Positions 7,312-14,361 of a DNA stretch of 44,124 nt are shown in pieces. This DNA comes from Desulfarculus sp. (GTDB lineage Bacteria > Desulfobacterota > Desulfarculia > Desulfarculales > Desulfarculaceae). Numbering within the stretch: the first letter of the stretch is position 1; each line of letters opens with the position of its first letter. The stretch lies in assembly GCA_016218705.1 (NCBI GenBank), contig JACRDC010000068.1:1-44124 (forward strand). The letters run 5' to 3'. Under the pieces are notes generated by a model. That model saw nothing but the letters and a program-made list of their open reading frames with translations. It had not been told where the DNA came from and did not search any database. A program made the translations under genes and the position numbers.

Positions 7312-9144
7312 ATGGCAGATCATTCAGCAAAGCATTCATCCCCCGCCCGGACCATACCCCAGTTGCTCATGGAGCGCTCGGCCCAATTGGGGCCGCGCAC
7401 GGCCATGCGGGTCAAGGAGATGGGCCTGTGGCAAGACATCTCCTGGGAGGCCTACGGCCGTTACGCCCGCCAGGCGGCCATGGGCTTCGTGGCCCTGGGC
7501 CTGGAGCCCGGCCAGACCGTGGCCATCATCGGCGAAAACTGCCCCCAGTGGCTCTACGGCGACCTGGGGGCCATGGCCGCCGGCGGGGTGAGCGTGGGCA
7601 TCTACACCACCAACGCCGCCGAGGAGTGCGCCTACATCCTGGAGCACGCCGAGGCGCGCATATACGTGGTGGAGAACGAGGAGCAACTGGACAAGGCCTT
7701 GCAGGTCCGCGGCCAGTGCCCGCTCCTGACCAAGATCGTGGTCATAGACACCGAGGGCCTGCGCCATTTCCACGACCCCATGGTCATTGATTTCGAGGAA
7801 CTCCTGGAACTGGGGCGCGCCCACGATCAGGCCCATCCAGGTCTCTTCGAGGAGCGCCTGGCCTGCCGGGGGGCCGAGGACCTGGCCATTCTGATCTACA
7901 CCAGCGGCACCACCGGCCCGCCCAAGGGGGCCATGCTCAGCCACCAGAACGTCTTGTGGACCACCCTGGCCCTCAAGCAGGCGGTGCCGGTCTTCGACAG
8001 CGACGAGTTGCTCTCCTTCCTGCCCCTGTCGCACATCGCCGAGCGCATGTTCAGCGTGTACATGCATTTGCAGTTCGGCTACACCATCAACTTCATCGAG
8101 AACACCGACACCGTCACCGACAACGTGGTGGAGATCTCGCCCACGGTCTTTTTTGCCGTGCCGCGCATCTGGGAGAAGTACCACAGCTCCATCTTCATCA
8201 AGATGCGCGACGCCACCTGGCTCAAACGCCTGGTCTTCGGCCTGGCCTTGCAGGTGGGCAAGAAGCGCGCCCTGGCCCGCTTGAGCCCCCAGGGCGTGGG
8301 GCCGGTCTTGAAGCTGGCCTTCGCCGTGGCCCACCGGGCCGTCTTCACCAAGCTCAAGGAGCGCCTGGGCATGGAGCGCGTGCGCCTGGCCATCAGCGGC
8401 GCCGCCCCCATCAGCCCCGACGTGCTGCGCTTCTACCACGCCATCGGCGTGCCCTTGCGCCAGGTCTACGGCCAGACCGAGGACACCGGCCCCACCAGCA
8501 TCCACCAGGGCGCGGTGATCGAGGCCGACAACGTGGGGCCGGCCATCCCGGGCGTGGAGATCAAGATAAACGGCGACGGCGAGATACTGGTCAAGGGCCC
8601 CAACGTCTTCATGGGCTACTTCAAGAACCCCACGGCCACCGCCGAGACCCTGGAGGACGGCTGGCTGCACTCCGGCGACGTGGGTGAGTTGGACGGGCGC
8701 GGCTTCCTCAAGATCACCGACCGCAAGAAGGACCTCATCATCACCAGCGGCGGCAAGAACATCGCCCCCCAGAACATCGAGAACCAGCTCAAGTTCAGCC
8801 CCTACATCAACGACGCCGTGGTCATCGGCGACGCCCGCAAGTACCTCACCGCGCTGATCTTCATTGACGAGGACAACGTGGTCAAATACGCCCAGGAGCA
8901 CAAGATACCCTTCACCACCTACGCCAGCCTCACCCAGGACCAAGAGGTGCGCGAGCTCATCAGCCAGGAGGTGGAGCGGGTCAACGCGACGCTAGCCCGG
9001 GTGGAGACCATCAAGAAGTTCACCATCCTGCCCAAGAAGCTCCTGGAAGAGGACGGCGAGGTCACGCCCACCATGAAGATCAAGCGCAAGTTCATCAACC
9101 AGGCCTACAAGGACCTGATCGAAAAGATGTACAAGGGGGCGTAA
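7312..9144 (+). CDS. Long-chain fatty acid-CoA ligase (AMP-forming)
   Basis: This 610-aa ANL-superfamily enzyme activates a fatty acid as acyl-AMP and transfers it to CoA. The P-loop YTSGTTGPPKGA lies at 196-207. YGQTEDTGP is a variant of the usual YG(x)TE motif. GWLHSGDVGELDGRGFLKITDRKKDLI is the hinge region with the adenylate-binding Asp, and TPTMKIKRK near the C-terminus holds the catalytic Lys. The insertion with PRIWEKYHSSIFIKM is typical of the long-chain (FadD15/ACSBG-like) branch. It follows pcnB by 84 nt on the same strand. It may feed fatty acids into beta-oxidation or lipid synthesis. A structured repeat begins at its stop codon. Confidence 0.92.
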   Translation: MADHSAKHSSPARTIPQLLMERSAQLGPRTAMRVKEMGLWQDISWEAYGRYARQAAMGFVALGLEPGQTVAIIGENCPQWLYGDLGAMAAGGVSVGIYTTNAAEECAYILEHAEARIYVVENEEQLDKALQVRGQCPLLTKIVVIDTEGLRHFHDPMVIDFEELLELGRAHDQAHPGLFEERLACRGAEDLAILIYTSGTTGPPKGAMLSHQNVLWTTLALKQAVPVFDSDELLSFLPLSHIAERMFSVYMHLQFGYTINFIENTDTVTDNVVEISPTVFFAVPRIWEKYHSSIFIKMRDATWLKRLVFGLALQVGKKRALARLSPQGVGPVLKLAFAVAHRAVFTKLKERLGMERVRLAISGAAPISPDVLRFYHAIGVPLRQVYGQTEDTGPTSIHQGAVIEADNVGPAIPGVEIKINGDGEILVKGPNVFMGYFKNPTATAETLEDGWLHSGDVGELDGRGFLKITDRKKDLIITSGGKNIAPQNIENQLKFSPYINDAVVIGDARKYLTALIFIDEDNVVKYAQEHKIPFTTYASLTQDQEVRELISQEVERVNATLARVETIKKFTILPKKLLEEDGEVTPTMKIKRKFINQAYKDLIEKMYKGA

Positions 9145-9216
9145 GCCGGGTGCCCCCGGCGGGGCATATACGAGTCGAGGGGGTTGGCTTGGTTGACGGA
9201 GGCTGGCGGCTCCCGT
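9145..9216 (+). repeat. Stop-codon-proximal structured repeat, copy 2
   Basis: The element starts directly after the TAA at 9142-9144. It opens with hairpin TGCCCC-cggc-GGGGCA and ends with GGCGGCTCCCGTTGAG. The gene-sense order and ends match the copies at 2055-2177 and 12366-12445; the middle differs. Confidence 0.55.
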
Positions 9217-9325
9217 TGAGAGGGCTTCGCCAACCCCTTACGCGCGCTGTCCCCCGAGGATAACGCCTGGTGAGGGGGCATCCAGAAAACGATGCGGCGA
9301 AGCAATCCACCAAATTTGTCTTTTG

Positions 9326-9844
9326 GGTGGCCTGGACAATTTATTGTCCAGGCCGCGCAGCGACAAGAGGTTTTCATACTATTTCAACAACCATCGTATA
9401 GTATTAGGTTGTTGGCTCTTGATCCGGGCATCCTCTGGCCAGCGGGTTTTGATTTTTGGCCGCCCAAGCCCCGTGTCCCGCTCTTAGCCCGGCCATTCTT
9501 AGGGCACCGGCAGGGGGCTACAATGATCCACCCGGCAAAGAATACGGGATACCTGCGGCCCCTGCCCACGCCAGGGCGGAGAGTCCACCCCGCGCCGGCA
9601 CCCGCATCGGCAAAGCAAGTATGGCCGGGCGGCTGAGCGGGACACAAAAAGAAACCGTTTAGGCTTTCTTGGGCCGCCGAAACGGTAAGGGTTGTACCCA
9701 GAGGAAATATGCCGAAAAACTATGCGTCTGATCTGAAATGCGTATCAGGAATCACTGACTGACGACCTGCCGCTGCCCTACTGCGGGCGGGGGAATAAAC
9801 CTCTTGTGCCTTCGGCACCCGGACAACAAGATGTCCGGGCCACC
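9326..9844. mobile_element. Possible MITE-like unit with 48-bp imperfect terminal inverted repeats
   Basis: The arms are 9326-9373 and the reverse complement of 9797-9844. Both start GGTGGCC, contain an inner palindrome and finish with ACAAGAGGTTT, the last 11 bases being identical. The inner palindrome is GGCCTGGACAA-TTTA-TTGTCCAGGCC on the left and CCCGGACA-acaaga-TGTCCGGG on the right, so the two arms differ by paired substitutions. No transposase is present and no target-site duplication was established. The ~420 bp interior is mostly dispersed element copy B. Confidence 0.45.
9381..9747 (-). repeat. Dispersed ~366-bp element, copy B (complete)
   Basis: A full-length copy in reverse orientation relative to the copies at 1 and 39257. 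Its ends are ATGCGTCTGATCTGAAATGC... (right) and the AT-rich ...CGTATAGTATTAGG (left). The inner stem arms are GTGTCCCGCT + GCCCGGCCAT and ATGGCCGGGC + AGCGGGACAC. Small open frames within it are not conserved between copies. Confidence 0.85.
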
Positions 9845-10081
9845 CGCGCGGGGTGAGGGGGCCTCAAGAAAATGATGTCATTGCGAGGAGCATCTCCGCA
9901 GAGATGCGACGCGGCAATCCACCCTACTGACCAAATGCTTTTCGCGGTACGAGGTAAATCATGACTAGCCTGGCCGGTCGGCCATTCTGGCTAGCTGCCA
10001 CCTTCCCCTTGCCCGCGCGCTTATTTTTCCATCCGTTCCTGGATCTCTGACCTCATCTCAACATTGGGGGGATAAGCTGCC

Positions 10082-10498
10082 ATGGATGTCATCATTGAGT
10101 TGATCTTGTGCTGGATATTTGGTTTGTTGGAGGGGCTTGGCGAGGCGTTATTTCAACTTGTCATAGAGTTATTGGCTGAAGGGGTTCAGCGCATCGTTTC
10201 GGCAACATACCAAAGCCGCAAGCCAGTAAACCATGCCCTAGCCTTTGTTGGTTATATAATTTATGGAGCTTTGGCGGGATTTATCAGCCTGCTGTTTGTC
10301 CCTCATCTATTCATTAAAAATGAGACATTACGCATGGCCAATCTGTTGGTTACCCCTGTGGCTTGTGGCTTAATGATGGTTGCCATAGGTATCGTGCGCA
10401 AGCGAAGAGGACAAGCACTAGTCGGACTTGACACCTTTATAAATGGTACCGCATTTGCGCTTGCTATGGCCTTAGTCAGGTATATATGGCGGGGGTGA
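10082..10498 (+). CDS. Small integral membrane protein, function unknown (138 aa)
   Basis: A 138-aa hydrophobic protein. Residues 3-40 form a long hydrophobic or amphipathic N-terminal segment. Predicted membrane helices lie at about 52-76, 84-105 and 118-135. Basic residues (RKRRG at ~106-110) sit in a likely cytoplasmic loop. The pattern of a YxxxGALAGFISLL helix, a loop with PHLFIKN and a C-terminal ALAMALVRY helix resembles uncharacterised ~130-aa membrane proteins in many proteobacteria. I know no function for them. The gene is visibly less GC-rich than its surroundings and is bordered upstream by a repeat cluster, so horizontal acquisition is plausible. GGGGGATAAGCTGCC lies before the ATG, giving a usable ribosome binding site. 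Confidence 0.7.
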   Translation: MDVIIELILCWIFGLLEGLGEALFQLVIELLAEGVQRIVSATYQSRKPVNHALAFVGYIIYGALAGFISLLFVPHLFIKNETLRMANLLVTPVACGLMMVAIGIVRKRRGQALVGLDTFINGTAFALAMALVRYIWRG

Positions 10499-10668
10499 AT
10501 GGTATTTTTGTCTGCGAAGATATTTTATTGCCTGGCTTGTGCCCTCAATACAAACCCACGGGCATTGCATCCCACGGGACATGGCCATGTCCTTCGCCCT
10601 GTTCTGAGACACGGCCTGTCCCCTTGCCGCGCTGTTTCCTTCCCACCCTCGCCCGGAGCCTCTAGCCC

Positions 10669-10977
10669 ATGACCCCTGAAGAGATCGCCGCCGCCGCCCC
10701 GCGCGAGGGCCTCATCCCCGTGACCGGCGGCAAGGTGTGGTACCGCGTGCTGGGAGCCGACCGCCCCGGCGCGCCGCTGTTGGTGCTGCACGGCGGCCCC
10801 GGCGCGCCCCACGACTACCTGGAGCCCCTGGCGGCCCTGGCCGGCGAGAGGCCGGTGGTCTTCTACGACCAACTGGGCTGCGGCAACTCAGAGCGCCCCG
10901 GCGACGCCGCCCTGTGGACCCTGGAGCGCTTCGTGGCGGAGCTGGCCCAGGCCGCCAGGGAGCGCCTGCCGGCCTGA
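10669..10977 (+). pseudogene. Truncated proline iminopeptidase / alpha-beta hydrolase N-terminus
   Basis: The 102-aa frame matches only the N-terminal third of a proline iminopeptidase-type alpha/beta hydrolase. HGGPG at 41-45 (oxyanion hole) and DQLGCGNSERP at 67-77 are diagnostic of the family (usual length ~300 aa). The frame then stops just after LWTLERFVAELAQ, before the nucleophile elbow (GxSxGG) and the remaining Asp and His of the triad. No hydrolase sequence continues downstream in another frame within the next 300 bp, so this looks like a deletion remnant rather than a simple frameshift. A retained short role cannot be excluded because the remaining codons are intact. Confidence 0.7.
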
Positions 10978-10984
10978 GACAGCC

Positions 10985-11071
10985 CTAGTAGGGCCGGTAT
11001 ATCAGCCAGCCCAGGAACCAGCCCACCAGGGACCCCAGGAAGCAGCCCGCCATCACAAACATCAGGTCCAT
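10985..11071 (-). CDS. 28-aa single-span membrane peptide with a glycine zipper
   Basis: A 28-codon ORF beginning MDLMFVMAGCF and ending WLIYRPY. The whole centre is hydrophobic, and Gly residues fall at 9, 13, 17 and 21, giving three overlapping GxxxG motifs on one helix face. The ribosome binding site is strong: AGGGGAG lies 7 nt before ATG 11071. It lies 190 nt after the end of the superoxide dismutase gene on the same strand, with a hairpin between them. Such peptides may oligomerise in the inner membrane; small regulatory peptides and type I toxins look similar. No antisense RNA was identified. It is too short for standard gene calling, so homologues may be unannotated. Confidence 0.55.
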   Translation of the reverse strand: MDLMFVMAGCFLGSLVGWFLGWLIYRPY

Positions 11072-11191
11072 GTCCCCGCTCCCCTCTTGGCGGCTGGCCT
11101 GGCCGCCGTTGCGCGCGTGATGATGGGGACAAGCCTAGCGCGGCCTTGTTAAGGCGAGGCAACGGCCAGGTTAAGGTTTGGTGACAAATGG

Positions 11192-11223
11192 GCGCGGGCC
11201 CAGGGTCGCCCCCGGGCCCGCGC
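11192..11223 (-). terminator. Hairpin after the superoxide dismutase gene
   Basis: GCGCGGGCCC (11192-11201) pairs perfectly with GGGCCCGCGC (11214-11223) over a 12-nt loop. It lies ~40 nt past the dismutase stop. On the minus strand it is followed only by CCATTTGTC, so termination may be incomplete and allow read-through to the 28-aa peptide. Confidence 0.5.
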
Positions 11224-11260
11224 GTCTTCCTCGCTTTTACCTTCGCTGATATCTTCTCTT

Positions 11261-11977
11261 CTACCCCTTGAGGTTCTGGGCGGCGAAGTCCCAGTTGACC
11301 AGCTTGTCCAGCCAGGCGGCGATGTAGTCGGCGCGGCGGTTCTGCCAGTCCAGGTAGTAGGCGTGCTCCCACACGTCAATGGTGATGAGCGGCTTGGCGG
11401 CCATGGCCAGGGGCGTCTCGGCGTTGGGGGTCTTCATCACCTTGAGCTTGCCGTCCACCAGGGCCAGCCAGGCCCAGCCCGAGCCGAACTGGGTCAGCGC
11501 CGCCTGGCTGAAGTCCTCCTTGAACTTGTCGAAGCCGCCCAGGTCGGCGTTGATCTTGGCCAGCAGGTCGCCGCCGGGCGCCCCGCCGCCGCCGGGTTTC
11601 ATGCTCTTCCAATAGAAGGTGTGGTTCCAGACTTGGGCGGCGTTGTTGAAGACGCCCACCTTGTCCTTGTCGCCAAAGGTGGTCTTGACCATCTCCTCCA
11701 GGGTCATCTGGGCCAGGTCGGTGCCGGCCACCAGCTTGTTGACGTTGGCCACGTAGGCGGCGTGATGCTTGCCGTAATGGAAGCCGATGGTCTTGGCGCT
11801 GATGACCGGCTCCAGGGCGTTGTCGGCATAGGGCAGGGCGGGCAGGCTGATGGCCTCGGCGGCCTGGGCAGATGCGCTCATGAACATACCTCCCATGTGC
11901 AGCGCGGCGACACCCGCCGCGGCGGTGAATAGAAACTGGCGGCGGTCCATGACCGCTCCCGGGACCTGGGTTTTCAT
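11261..11977 (-). CDS. sodB: Exported superoxide dismutase, Fe type
   Basis: This Fe/Mn-family superoxide dismutase (238 aa from ATG 11977) converts superoxide to O2 and H2O2. It has an N-terminal export signal with a twin-arginine-like motif (MDRRQFLFTAAAG) and hydrophobic core ending ASAQAAEA, so the mature enzyme is probably periplasmic. Metal ligands are seen in GFHYGKHHAAYV (His), QVWNHTFYW (His) and IDVWEHAYYLDW (Asp, His). The FNNAAQVWNHTFYW form, with Gln at this position, is typical of iron enzymes. The start is ambiguous: TTG 12004 (GGAGG upstream), ATG 11977 (GAGGT upstream, chosen) and ATG 11950 (GGGAG upstream) all have ribosome binding sites. An exported, Tat-like SOD fits an anaerobe defending its envelope. 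Confidence 0.9.
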   Translation of the reverse strand: MKTQVPGAVMDRRQFLFTAAAGVAALHMGGMFMSASAQAAEAISLPALPYADNALEPVISAKTIGFHYGKHHAAYVANVNKLVAGTDLAQMTLEEMVKTTFGDKDKVGVFNNAAQVWNHTFYWKSMKPGGGGAPGGDLLAKINADLGGFDKFKEDFSQAALTQFGSGWAWLALVDGKLKVMKTPNAETPLAMAAKPLITIDVWEHAYYLDWQNRRADYIAAWLDKLVNWDFAAQNLKG

Positions 11978-12365
11978 GGCCTTACCTCGTCTGGCGGAAA
12001 ACAAGGCGTCTCCTCCCTGCTGGAGGGCCGGTGTCTGTCATTCATGATGCGGATTGATACTAACTAGGCTAAGGCCTGGCCCCGGCGGATGCAACACCTA
12101 AAGCAGGACGGGAGGGCCGGACAGGCGGCGGCCTTGGCCCTGGTTGTCAGGGTGGCCCCACCGGGGAGGCTAGCATATCAGGTTGACATCAAAATTGCGG
12201 TATCGGATGGTTTTGTTCCCTCTCCCCCCACCGGGGGGAGAGGGTCAGGGTGAGGGGGGGCAAGGAACCCCCTCACCCCGCCCTCTCCCCCATGGGAATG
12301 GGGGAGAGGGGGAAGATGGCGCTCCCGTGCTGAACCACGTGTAAAACTCTACGCATGACCTGAAA
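11978..12365. other. Intergenic region with a paired palindrome, no gene
   Basis: Contains the leader and promoter area of the dismutase gene, the double REP-like unit at 12218-12310, and at about 12343-12374 a degenerate match to the outer end of the 366-bp dispersed element (AAAACTCTACGCATGACCTG against AAAACTATGCGTCTGATCTG). No open frame looks real. Confidence 0.5.
12218..12310. repeat. Head-to-head pair of REP-like palindromes (BIME-like)
   Basis: Stem 1 is CCCTCTCCCCCC/GGGGGGAGAGGG (12218-12244, 12 bp, loop ACC). Stem 2 is CCCTCTCCCCC/GGGGGAGAGGG (12281-12310, 11 bp). Between them GGGTGAGGGGG and CCCCCTCACCC are also complementary, so the whole 93 bp can fold as one large palindrome. 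The unit matches 1975-2018. Confidence 0.8.
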
Positions 12366-12445
12366 TTGCATTCAACGGGAGCCCGGTTGGCAGGCCAGGA
12401 GAGGGCGTCTCACGGCCCGTTTACGCCCCGCGGCGGGCACGCCGC
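12366..12445 (-). repeat. Stop-codon-proximal structured repeat, copy 3
   Basis: In gene sense it begins directly after the stop of the TtcA-like gene (12446). It reads GCGGCGTGCCCGCCGCGGGG, then TAAACGGG, and ends GGGCTCCCGTTGAATG. AACGGG near the front and CCCGTT at the end are complementary and would close the element as a large stem. Confidence 0.55.
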
Positions 12446-13237
12446 TCAGGACTCGCCGCGGCCCTTGCTCTTGGCGCGGCTTTTTCGTTGGGTGGTGGGC
12501 GGGGTGGGCAGCATGGGCAGACCGGCGCTGGTGATGGCGTGCCAGAAGCTGGAGCGCACCTTTTTGTTCTCCTGGTGGCGCTCCTCCAGCCACGAGCGCA
12601 TCACGGCGCGGTGGCCCAGGCTGGCCGAGGGGCAGCAGGCCGGCTGCACCGGCAGGTCCAGGTGGGCGCTGAAGCGGCGGGTCAGGTCGGCCGGGCACAG
12701 GGCCAGGGGCCTGATGACCACGATCTCGCCGCCGAAGAAGGGCTGCACCGGCAGCATGGTGGAGAGGTTGCCGGCGTAGAGCAGGTTGAGCAGGAAGGTC
12801 TCGAAGATGTCGTCCTGGTGGTGGGCCAGGGCTAGCTTGCGGCAGCCTTGGGCGGCGGCCAGTTGGAACAGCTCGCGGCGGCGGTGCATGGCGCAGAAGA
12901 AGCAGGGGCTGTTCTCGCGGTTCTCGGGACTGTGGGCGCGGGGGCCGTAGTCGGTCTCCACGGTCATGAACTCCACCCCCAGGTCGCCGCAGAGGCGGGC
13001 CAGGGCCTGGTGGTCCACGCTGTGGAAGCCCATCTCCACGTGCACGGCCAGGATGTCGAAGTCAATGGGCACCCGCCGCCGGCGCTCGGCCAACAGCCAC
13101 AGCAGGCTAAGGGAGTCCTTGCCACCGGAGAGGCCAAGGGCCACGCGGTCGCCGTGCTCGATCATCATCCAGCCGTGCACGGCCTTGCCGCACAGGCTGA
13201 TGGCCTGGCGTTGCACATAGGGCACGCCCCGGCCCAC
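12446..13237 (-). CDS. TtcA-like PP-loop ATPase (tRNA thiolation family)
   Basis: This 263-aa member of the TtcA/TilS adenosine nucleotide alpha-hydrolase family adenylates a target so sulfur can be inserted; TtcA makes 2-thiocytidine at tRNA position 32. The PP-loop is SGGKDS at 37-42. A CxxC pair follows (C112-C115, in PCFFCAMHRRRE), then HHQDDIFETFLLNLLY (139-154), and vicinal cysteines at 201-202. TtcA enzymes bind a 4Fe-4S cluster through three Cys, compatible with C112, C115 and one of 201/202. The C-terminal tail is very basic. It starts with GTG, 3 nt after the MBL gene stop, and is the last gene of a four-gene operon that begins with a TrmO-like tRNA methyltransferase. Confidence 0.82.
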   Translation of the reverse strand: MGRGVPYVQRQAISLCGKAVHGWMMIEHGDRVALGLSGGKDSLSLLWLLAERRRRVPIDFDILAVHVEMGFHSVDHQALARLCGDLGVEFMTVETDYGPRAHSPENRENSPCFFCAMHRRRELFQLAAAQGCRKLALAHHQDDIFETFLLNLLYAGNLSTMLPVQPFFGGEIVVIRPLALCPADLTRRFSAHLDLPVQPACCPSASLGHRAVMRSWLEERHQENKKVRSSFWHAITSAGLPMLPTPPTTQRKSRAKSKGRGES

Positions 13238-13240
13238 GGG

Positions 13241-14074
13241 CTAGAACTCCAGGCGCAGGCCCAGGCTTAAGGGGGTCAGGCGCGCCCCCAGGGCCTGGGC
13301 CAGCGCGGCCTGGGAGCGGGGGCCGGTGCAGTGGCCCACGGCCAGGCGCAGGCCCTGGCGGTTGACTAGGTAGGCCAGGCTGTTCTGGCGGTGCAGGGGG
13401 GTGGCGGTGTCCAGGTGCAGGCCGCCGATGAGCCAGGCCACCGGCGCGGCCATGACCTGGCGCACGTGCTCCAGGATGTTGGCCGGCCCGGCATGGGCGC
13501 AGGCCGTGAGCACCAGGGGGCCGGAGCCGCTCTGGATGACCACCACCAGGTCCTCGGTCACGGGGTCGGGCACCACCGCCGGCCCCAGCAGGGTGACCAG
13601 GCCGGGGGCCGGCTCCTCGTGGGAGACGACACGGGGGATGGGGGCCAAGAGGTGCACCCCCGGCCAAGGGTGGGCGTAGACGTCCACGAACTTGAAGTGC
13701 GCGCCCAGGTCCTCGTAGGGGGCGCGGCCGCCCAAGGGGGGGCCGATGTCCTTGAGACTGCCGTCCGCCTCTTGCTTGTAGTGGGCCTCGAAGGTGCCCA
13801 CGTGGCACCAGACCGGCAGGGGCTCTCCCCCCCGGGCCTGGAGCAGGGGGCCCAGGCCGCCCATGTGGTCCAGGTGGCCGTGGCTGATGACCACCGCCGC
13901 TAGCCGGGCCGGGTCCAGGCCCAGGGCGGCCAGGTTGGGCAACAGGGCCGGCCCCATGCCGGTGTCGTAGAGGATGGCCTGGTCCTGGTGCTCGATCCAC
14001 AGGGCCAGGCCCCACTCCGGGGTCAGGCCCTCCAGGCCGGGCTGGTTGTCCACCACCACGGTGATGCTGGTCAT
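13241..14074 (-). CDS. MBL-fold metallo-hydrolase, methanopterin-synthase-like subfamily
   Basis: This 277-aa metallo-beta-lactamase-fold protein has the metal motif SHGHLDHMGG at 64-73. ACAHAGPANIL and IGGLHLDTATP supply further metal-site His residues, and a final GHCTG follows. This arrangement matches the subfamily annotated as dihydropterin ribofuranosyl-aminobenzene phosphate synthase-like hydrolases, widespread in anaerobes. In bacteria the substrate is generally unknown, and the methanopterin annotation should not be taken literally. It overlaps the upstream Cys-rich gene by 4 nt (ATGA) and precedes the TtcA-like gene by 3 nt. Co-translation with two tRNA-modification-type enzymes suggests a linked role, which is inference. 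Confidence 0.83.
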   Translation of the reverse strand: MTSITVVVDNQPGLEGLTPEWGLALWIEHQDQAILYDTGMGPALLPNLAALGLDPARLAAVVISHGHLDHMGGLGPLLQARGGEPLPVWCHVGTFEAHYKQEADGSLKDIGPPLGGRAPYEDLGAHFKFVDVYAHPWPGVHLLAPIPRVVSHEEPAPGLVTLLGPAVVPDPVTEDLVVVIQSGSGPLVLTACAHAGPANILEHVRQVMAAPVAWLIGGLHLDTATPLHRQNSLAYLVNRQGLRLAVGHCTGPRSQAALAQALGARLTPLSLGLRLEF

Positions 14075-14361
14075 TGGTCTTCATCCTCCCCGGCGGCGGA
14101 GGGTTGATTGGCCTGGGCCAGGGCGTCGGCCACCCTTTGCAGGCGGCTGGGGGGCGGGGCCAAAAAGCGCGCCCGCTCCTCGGGGGTGTAGTGGGCCTCC
14201 AGAAAGGCCTCCACGTCCAGGCGCCCGGCGAAGCAGGTGGTGACGCGGGAGCAGGGCAGGCCCTCCTGGGCGCGGCGGCAGTAGCCGAATTGCAGGGGCT
14301 GGCCCAGCATGGGGCACCAGAAGTGGGTCAGGCCGTCGTGGGCCTCGATGGGCTGGCTCAT
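14071..14361 (-). CDS. Cys-rich small protein (96 aa) in the tRNA-modification operon
   Basis: This 96-aa protein begins at ATG 14361, with GGAGGAG immediately upstream. It carries four cysteines (16, 28, 37, 43) within HFWCPMLG, FGYCRR, LPCSRV and TTCFAG. The spacing could hold a zinc ion or an iron-sulfur cluster. The remainder is a helical stretch (VEAFLEAHYTPEERARFL) and an acidic tail (GEDEDQ). Similar small proteins with a CPMLG...YCR...PC...C layout occur in Desulfobacterota, but I know no function. The start overlaps the trmO-like stop by 4 nt and its own stop overlaps the MBL gene start by 4 nt, so expression is probably tightly co-ordinated. Confidence 0.75.
   Translation of the reverse strand: MSQPIEAHDGLTHFWCPMLGQPLQFGYCRRAQEGLPCSRVTTCFAGRLDVEAFLEAHYTPEERARFLAPPPSRLQRVADALAQANQPSAAGEDEDQ

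Larger units (their letters stand above)
9217..10081. other. Repeat cluster without genes
   Basis: About 860 bp with no credible gene. It contains, in order: a partial TCATTGCGAG...AAGCAATCC-type repeat (9276-9310), the left arm of a 48-bp inverted repeat (9326-9373), dispersed element copy B (9381-9747), the right arm (9797-9844), and a fuller TCATTGCGAG...GCAATCC repeat (9878-9923). Stacked insertions look likely. Confidence 0.65.

Noticed and set aside
9384-9647. Small open frame in dispersed element copy B, similar to frames in copies A and C
   Set aside because: A one-base difference between copies shifts the frame and substitutions are not biased to third positions, so the similarity reflects DNA repeat identity.
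12183-12210. TTGACA upstream of the REP pair as a promoter
   Set aside because: No -10 box at a suitable distance and no plus-strand gene downstream.
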